Shown in pieces: positions 25,401 to 34,400 of a stretch of DNA of 64,000 bases; within the stretch, counting starts at the first letter, position 1; the number at the start of each line of letters is the position of its first letter. Both the position numbers and the translations under genes were made by a program. The stretch lies in assembly GCF_040869045.1 (NCBI RefSeq), contig NC_090321.1, positions 89,386,603 to 89,450,602 of the forward strand, in the 5' to 3' direction. The notes below the pieces were generated by a model that did not search any database, was not told the origin of the DNA, and saw only the letters and a list, made by a program, of their open reading frames with translations. The DNA is from Eurosta solidaginis (lineage: Eukaryota; Arthropoda; Insecta; Diptera; Tephritidae).

Positions 25401-28400
25401 TCATGTATGGGCCGTCTAAGTGAAACTCGAGAAAAAACTTTAATGATAATGATTAGCAAAATTCAGTATTAGAAAAAATAATTTAGTGTTACTGTTAATG
25501 TAAAGCGTCCATCAATGAAATCTGCACACACACCCACATAGGCAAATTGAATAATTTGTTATCATATTACAACTATTTACTTACAGACGGTGAACCGCAA
25601 ACATCCTACGTTCGGTGGCTATTCAACGAAACAAGAGATGTGTCTGTCTTTTATTACCTACTATCCACGTATTGAATTGGCAGGCTGCTATAGTATGACA
25701 CCAGTGCGGGAATTCTTCGAAACGTTTGGCGTTTACCAGTTCTATTCGCTTAATATGACAGATGTTGAAAATTTATTTCTTTACAATGGGTGCGTTTGAA
25801 ACAATTGATAATCATTGGTGCCTTTGAGCTAACTAGGAATATTGTATTGCTTCTCATTTTAGTAATGTATTGGACTATATCCCAAATACAATTTACGCCA
25901 AAACGAAAAGGAATCACGTTAACTTGACCGATGAAGAGCGGCTCTATGAGGAATCTTTACTAAGTGAGTTGAAAAAAAATGTTTGCAATAAATAAATAAA
26001 TGAAATGAACACAGCCGATTCAAAAGTCCCGCCTTGGTCAGAACGTAACCCCATTGGTGCACGTGCACCATACCTTACAACCCAATTGTTGGTAAAACTT
26101 CTGCTATGGGTTCTGCTCCTTGGTTTGGGATTGGGTATATATTTCTAAACGAATACATAGCCAACGGTACGTATATGTTTCCGCGTTTGCTGGTAGGGAA
26201 AGGTCCAGCCACATCCATGGCGATTATCTAAAATGGTTCACCAGTTGTTGTTTTTGTTACGATAATAAAAAATTCCCCGAAGGTTTTGGGGAGTGTTATC
26301 AATGTTGATAGTCCTTTGTCGGATATAGATTCGGTACGTTCCGATAACAAGCACCATTAAGGTACTAACCCGTCCATCCCGGGAACGATTCAGCATTTTG
26401 GGCCATCCCGCCGCTCCACTCCCCTAGTTCCTCGCCTGCTATATATGTGTATGATAAGTGCATATTTGTAACAGGATTCGCCTCGCGTAGGTGAGGTTGA
26501 CAAATGGGTTGCGGAAGCTATGAATTGCGCTTATCAACCCCTTGAATCCCAAAATGGTTCACCTGAAATGTATTGCTTTGACGGCCCATGACTCCCAATA
26601 TAATCTCTGCTTAATTTTCCCCAATGTCTCCTTGACATCCCATCAGCGTTTCAATGGGTGGTACCTTTGGGATGTTCAAGGGGAAATTCGTATATTTGAA
26701 GGCTCTTGATCCACCGCGCTAATTAACCTTTCTGATTTTGAAACTGCAGAAGCCATTTCAATGCTGCATGGTCTGTCCTCACTTGGAATTGCGGCCCGTA
26801 AAGGGTACTTGTGAAAATGTTTGATGAACTCTACCAATGCTAGCAGTTTCCTATGTGTAAGCGCTCTGGTTTTCCAATTGATCAGCTATAGGGGGCAACT
26901 ACCTTCTCATGTCCATCGACCATTTGTGACATATCTGTATCCAGAAAATTACACTTCTTGCTTCTTCTGCTATTCAAAAGCTTTACGACGATTGGAATCT
27001 AAGTGTTACTTGCCCAGTACACAATAAAGGCGATACTGCTAACTGCGCCAACTATGGCGGAATCAGCCTTCTTAATATCACATATAAAGTCCTGTCAAGT
27101 GTATTGTGCGAAAGATTGAAGCCCACAGTGAATCGACTGATTGGACCTTATCAGTACGGCTTCAGACGTGGTAAATCTACCATCGACCAGATTTTCACAT
27201 GGCGCCAAATCTGGGAAAACCCGCGAAAAAGAATCGATACACATCACCTCCTCGTCGACTTTAAAGCCGTCTTCGAAAAGGAGCTGCCTATATGCCGCTA
27301 TGTCTGAATTTGGTTTCCCTGCAAAACTTTTATGGCTGAGCAAAATGACGTTGATCAACACCGTGAGCTCAGTCGGAATTGGGAAGGACCTCTCCGAGCC
27401 GTTCGAAACTAAACGAGGTTTCAGACAGTGTGCCCCCCTATCGTGCGATTTCTTTAATTTAATGCTGTAGAAAATTATACTAGCTTTAGAACTTAACCGC
27501 TCTGGAACAATATTCTATAAAAGCGTACAATTACTGGCATATGGTGATGATATTGATATCATCGGCCTGAATACCCGCGCCTTAAGTTTTTCTTACTCAA
27601 AAATGAAAAAAGAAGCGGCAAAGATGGGTTTGGTGGTGAGTGAGGACAGAACGAAGTACCTGCTGTCATCGAGCAAAGAGTCAGCACATTTGCGCCTTGG
27701 AAACCACGCTACTGTTGGCAGCCATAAATTGGAAACCAGCATTAACACAAGCAACAACATCTGCTTTGAAATCCAGCGAAGAACCACTCTTGCCAATAAA
27801 TGCTACTTTGGACCAGGTGGGCAATTTAAAAGTACTTATCGTACCCGTACTGCTATATGATGCAGAAGCATGGACCATGAAAACATCAGATGAAGCGGCT
27901 CTGGGAGTGTGCGAAAGAAAAAGTTCTTCGAAAGATTTATGGACCTCTACGCGTTATCGATGGCGAGTACCAAAGAAGATTTAATAATGAGCTGTACGAG
28001 CTTTACGCAGGCATCAACATAGTCCAGTGAATTAAAATGCAACGGCTACGCTGGCTAGGCCATGATATGCGAATGAAAGGTGACGCTTCGGCTAAGAAAA
28101 TGTTTTTATCGGAACTCGCCAATGGACACATAGGAATAGGGCGGGCCCCACTCCGCTTGAAGGACCAGGTGGAAAACGATTTAAACTCCTTTGGCGTCAT
28201 CAATTGGCGCCAATTGGCAGAGCGAAGTAGCGGCTGGCGCGCCTTGTTGGACGGCCATACCCGTTTAAACGGTTAAGCGCCAATTAAGTAAAGTAAGTAA
28301 GTAAGGTCACGGAGGCTACGCGGGCAAAATTTGGTATACGTCGGCGGTATACAGTCCAGAGGAACTTCTTAGTTCATGCAGGTTCTGTGATCTTGACCAA

Positions 28401-31400
28401 TTGTTTACTGCTTCTTTCTTTTTATTCGCGGTGCAGATGCAATCCGTCGCTACTTCAGGACCCAAATAACTTACTTCGCTTTTAAACAGTGCACAATTTT
28501 GTGGGACCTAATTTTAAACCAGCACTTGCTTGAAAACTTCCTCCAAGTTCTTTAGGTGTTCCTCAAAGTTTCTTCTCAATACGATGATATCGTCTAAGTA
28601 CACCAAGCATATCTTCCAATGTAAACCTTTCAGAACCAGATGCATAAGTCTCTCAAAAGTAGCTGGTGCTTCACATAGTCTAAGGGACATCCCAGTCAAT
28701 CCAAAGACCATCTCCGACACTGAAGGCTGTTTTGTCCTAGTCTCCCTCCTTTACATCCACATGCCAGTAGTCACTTTGTAAGTCGAGTGGGGAAAACCAT
28801 TTCGTACCCATTGTGATTCTTGGCAATGGATGACTATCCCTTTTTGTTACTTCGTTCAATCTCATTTTTCTATTCTTCTTTTTCACAAGTGTTACTGGTG
28901 ATTACTCCGTTGTCGATCTTTTTTTTTCATGATTTGACTCACAACTTCCCGCTTGACCAATGGAAGACTGCGATGATCTTGACGAATTGTCAATTTGATG
29001 TTTCACTACGTTAGTGCTGCCTGGTTTAGAGCCACTTTGGTCAAATATGCTTGCGTACTTAAGAAAAAGTTTATTTGCCTTATTCCGGTATCTAGTCTTT
29101 CTCTAGTCCTTCCGTACATGCTATGATAACTTTGAAAAATCAGTCTTGCTATAGGGAACATTGTCCTGAAGCTGTTCTCAATTAATAACTATCTCAGCAT
29201 CTCGGCATCTTTCCAATGAAGTAATTTTTATTGGTGATTAGGTACTTTTACAGCGATGCATCCATCTTATCTTGTCATAGCCAGCGTTTTCCTACAAATA
29301 TAATTGGTGTTGATTTGTTTGCTGCCTCGAAAACCCACAATTAGCTTATCCCATAATCTCCATCAACTTTTGACCAGATAAACGACTCAGATTTTGGAGG
29401 TAACTATTTGGTGGCTTTCCTCCACTAGAACCCGTTTACTTATGTATTCCTTAACGTAGCCAAGGTTAGATATCGATCTTCATGCCTTTGCCGATTAATA
29501 AGTCCACTGTCATTATGATTTAATCAACAAGCTCTGTCCCTATAAAATTGTGTAGTACTTTGACGTTCCTGATTGCGGTTTTATATGCTATTTCTCTAAG
29601 GACCTTGGTGTCCTCTCAGTTAGCCGTACGCAATCTTGCTCATGCAACGGTCTTATCTTATTGTTAACTAAATCAAATCGAATTATGGAATGAAATACGC
29701 CCGAATTTCCAGTCAGTAACTGTTCCTATCCCTTCACGAATTCTAGATTTAGAGATTTGCTCATCTCTTAGAGCTTTGCGTTTACGAACACCCGTGTTGT
29801 TGTAACTACTAGGGTTGGTACTGCAATGTGACGAGGTTTGCCGCACTTGAAGCTTTTCCTGGAATCATTGTTCTCTGCTGCGTTCTCTTCAGTGCTTCCA
29901 AAATTGTGTCTACCCAGTCTAGCCTTGTTACTTCCACACGATGAGCTTATTCAAAAAAGTGAGGCTGTTTCCTGAGTCAGTGCGTGTGATACCGCTGGAG
30001 AAAATGTCGGCTTTAGATTTGATCACATACCAATGGCCGCTGTGCGCTCATAGCCACGTTGAACCTGCAAGGTCGGACTAGTATCTAGATACCCGAACGT
30101 ACCTAACTACTTTGCTGTTAAGACAACAACAATACAGGATAATTCTCTGGTTAAAAGACAAAATAAAGAATACCTATAAAAACCAACTTTTTATGATTTT
30201 CTAAAAACGTGTTCATTATTACCCCATCTGTATATAAATCATTATTTTAACTACGCATGCTTATCCTATTTCAGATAAACTTATAATTTCCGACCCCGTC
30301 GAATTCCACGATCGAACTTTTTTATCGCATTTAAAGCAGCTGCCGTGGTCTGAGCCACTTTTCACGAAGCGTGTCGAGCAAACGATGATAACAGGAAAAC
30401 ATATGACATTCTGCAGGGTATCCAACGAATCAGTGTCAATAGTAAGTATGATTTTTTTTTTGTCATAGTTTAAGATATAGGATATGGCGGGGAATGGTCC
30501 ATGTTTGAACCCTTCATTTAAATTTCAACTTAGTTTTATACACTATTCGTCCTAATAACTTTGTCATAAGGAGGTATACCGGCCAAGTATTAACCCTGCA
30601 AAAAATATCATTAGTCTATGATGAATCTGATGTGAGTTTTGGGTTGAAGTGATCCAATTTTTTTGAGCATGTCTTATGAAGAGACCAATTGTATCTGTTC
30701 ATGCATGAACCGGTAGTGTCGGACTGGCCCTCTTAATACCCCGATAGTGTCTGCCCAGGTAATTTTTCTACTCATCTTTATACCATCACCGGTATTGTTT
30801 GACTATTCCTCTTTGTACCCCTACGGATACTGCTGGACAGATCATCCTTGTACCCTACGGGTACTGCGGAACAAGACCTTTTTCTATAACAACGACAACC
30901 TTTTTCTACCCACAGCGGAATTCTTACCGATTTTATATTCGTCCATATTACGGTCCCTTCTTTTTTACAATTAATGTAACCTCAGTAACACTGTTGTCAT
31001 CAACAACGCCATTCAAGTCAAGGTTTCAAGCGTTTCACAAAAGTGCTGACCTAAATTTTAAACTTTTTACATATGTAGGTTTCAAAGTGTTAAAACTGTT
31101 GGTAGGAATTTGGAAGGGGATTTGTATACTTGCGTGAATGTCCGGTACAATAAAAGAAAAGCACTTCTTAGTTCAACGATTTAATGAGGACTAAAAGATA
31201 AAATTCATGTGTACATATAGTTAACTCATCAATATATGTAATATGTCTTATTCATTCTAATTATTAGAAATATGTTCTCAATAGGAAATATTGAACTTAA
31301 AACTCCAAGTTATTATTTCAACACTCTTTCTTAAGTTAAATATTTCTTCAGTTAATTTTTAAGACCAAGCATTTGAACAAATTTTACATGTTTCTGTTTT

Positions 31401-34400
31401 TGCAGATTTTTTGTAAAAATATCAGAAACATTTTCATTTGTGGAGACGTACTCTAATTCTATTATTTTTTGTTCGACAACTTCTCGGATATAATGATATT
31501 TCAAATCTATGTGCTTGGTTCGCTTGTGGAACACAGGGTTCTTTGAAATTTGAATTGCGCTCATGTTGTCGCCTTTTAACTTAACAGGACCGATGTCGTG
31601 AATAAAACCAACTTCTTTAAGTAAGCGCCGCAGATATACAGCCTCTTTTGCTGCCGTACTTAAAGCGATGTACTCAGCCTCTGTGCTGCTCAATGCGACT
31701 ACATCTTGCTTCTTTGCTTGCCAGGAAAAAGCGCTACCCGCCAAAAAGAACGAATAACCGGTGTATGACTTCCTATCTAAATCGTTACTCGCCCAATCCG
31801 CATCCGCATAGCCTTCTACCGGTTTACCATTTTTGCAGTAGTGTAACTTTAAATTGATGGTTTTTGATAAGTATCGTAGGACATGTTTTGCACCAGCCTC
31901 ATGTTCGGTGTGGGGTTCTTGGTTTCTTTGTGCTAATAAACTTACTGCGTGCATAATGTCTGGCCGCGTTGAAATGGCCAAGTACATTAAAGATCCAATT
32001 AACGATTGATAGCTTGTTGCGTCTATTTTAGTGCACTTGTCATTTCTGCAGCTTACTTGAAAACCAGGATCTAGAGGTGTGCTTACCGGACGACATGATG
32101 TCACACCATACATACTCAATAACTCGTTTATATAGTTCTTCTGACACACAGAAATCGCACCTGTCTTACCCTGACGTTCTGTTTCGAAGCCAAGAAAAAA
32201 TGTCATTGCCCCGCTATCGTGTAGTTGAAATTTAGACGATAATGATTTTTTAATGCTCGCAATCTCTTTCTCGCTTGGACATGCTAAGATAAGATCGTCG
32301 ACATAAACGGCGATGTAACTATAACTGCCATTGTATTGTTTGACATACAAACACGGTTCGCTTTTGCATGGGCTGAAACCCATATCTTTCAATGCCACAT
32401 CAAGAGTACTATTCCAGTGTCGCCCAGACTGCTTTAAGCCGTAAATGGCTTTATTTAGCTTTAAAACTTTATTAGGATTTTTATTGTCTACAAATTCTTC
32501 TGGTTGTTTAAGGTAAATTTCTTCCGTAAGCTTACTATTGAGATATGCATTGGAAATATCGATCTGATGTAAGTGAAGCTCTTTCTCAACGGCAATAGCA
32601 AGTAGCATACGAATTGTTTCATATCGTATTACAGGCGAAAAAGTTTCCCAGTAATTTAAACCCAGCTGCTGACTGCAGCCTTTTGCTACTAGTCTCGACT
32701 TGAACCTTTGAATATTGCCATCTGAATCACGTTTTATTCGAAAAACCCACTTCGATCCAATCGCTTTTTGACCATCAGGCAGATCTACTGCTGACCAAGT
32801 GTTGTTAGCAAGAAGCGCCGAATATTCTTCTTCCATTGATTTCTTCCACTCAAAGGAGTATTCGCTTGACAATGCTTCTTTGACCGATCGAGGCGTGTCT
32901 ACATCTTCACCATATTGTAGATAACTTAGCATCTGATACTCTTTTTTGGGACGCCCTACTTGACCAGTGTGAATGATTTTTGGCCTACCTCGACCGCGAC
33001 GTGATTCGTTTCCATTTCTATGAGACTCACCTATTATTTGCATTTCATCCGAAACAATTCCATTCTCTGCAACATTGCCTACATTTGCCTCTTCTACCTC
33101 TGTTTCGTCTCCGGTGCAACTTTCAAACACTTCATCTTCTTTCCGCTCTTCTTCAACATGTTTACGATCGTCGATTTTTACAAAAATTGTAGCAATGTCA
33201 TTTTCATCTCTGTTTTTGGTGTCACCTTCGGGCACAGCTAAGTTGACTTCATCTTCTAAAAATTTTACGTCACGTCTTACACAAATTTGCCTCGTTTCCT
33301 TATCATACAAGCGATAAGCTTTTGCAACCTCAGAATATCCGACGAACAAATACTCTTTGCCCTTTGCGCTGAATTTACCACGCTGCGTTTTATTTAACGC
33401 GAATGCGCGCGAACCAAAAACCCTGAAATGTTTTACCGACGGCTTTTTGTTGTACCAAATCTCATAAGGAGTGCAATCTCTAAGTAATTTTGTAGGTGCG
33501 CGATTACGTAAATATACAGCTGTGTGTATAGCTTCACCCCACAATTCTTGTTCTATATTTGCATGCACCAGCAAACTTCTAGCCATTTCTACAATTGTGC
33601 GGTTAACTCTCTCTGCCACTCCATTTTGCTGGGGAGTATATGGCACAGTTAACTGCCTTTTAATTCCGCACTCATTTAAAAAATCGGTAAATTTATTGTT
33701 TATGTACTCCGTACCATTGTCACTTCGGAGCTTTTTAATTTTCTTCTGAGTTTGACATTCGACCATATTTTTGAATAATTGAAACTTTTCAAATACTTCG
33801 CTCTTTTCTTTCATACAATAAACAAAAATCATTCTCGAGAAATCGTCAATAAATGTGAGAAAGTATCGTGCACCACCTACTGATTTTACGTTTATGGGTC
33901 CACATACATCTGTATGCACAAGCTCTAATATTTCTTTTGACTCAATTTCAAATTTTTTTGGAAAAGGCATTGCACTTAATTTTGCTTTGTTGCATGTGTC
34001 ACAATTTGTTTTTGTTTTCACATCTTTTGTGTCCATACCTCGCACTAAACCTTTGTCGGCAATTTTCTTTAAACTTTCGAAGTTTATATGACCATATCGA
34101 TTATGCCACTTTAAATTATTTAAATAAATTTTTGAACCTTGTACTTGCGCATTGAATATAAACAAATCATTTTGTAATCTAGCTCTAAGCAATGTTAACC
34201 CTATGGAATTTTTTACTTCCACAACATAGTTTTTGAATACCACTGTATGTTTATGCTGCAGAGCTTTGTTAACAGAATAAAAGTTCATTTTCAGTGAAGG
34301 CACAAACAATACATCACGTAGCTCTATTTCACATTCATTTGTTTTTATTTTGACCGTACCTATACCTTGTGAGTAAGTGAAATTATCTGCTGCTAACATA

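Larger units (their letters stand above)
25985..30000 (-). mobile_element. Decayed Ty3/gypsy element filling the intron, split by a SINE and a LINE
   Basis: Minus-strand pol order runs from right to left. A protease-like region at about 29450-29830 resembles 11340-11780 of the other gypsy. RT with VYLDDIIV lies at 28720-28514, followed by HELRSSSGLY at about 28360. After the nested LINE come RNase H (RTDHAALKWLLQFQN-like, about 26700-26800) and the integrase start (about 26570-26620). After the nested SINE comes the integrase core (MDVAGPFPTSKRGNIYV and YPIPNQGAE, 26215-26015). Many stops and shifts. No LTRs recognised. Confidence 0.75.

Noticed and set aside
26005..26147. Phase-compatible alternative last exon of the monooxygenase (DSKVPPWSERNPIGARAPYL followed by a hydrophobic tail and stop)
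   Set aside because: The reverse strand of the same bases reads as gypsy integrase (MDVAGPFPTSKRGNIYV... YPIPNQGAE). The acceptor has no pyrimidine tract, and the true continuation is found in phase at 30275 and 36207.
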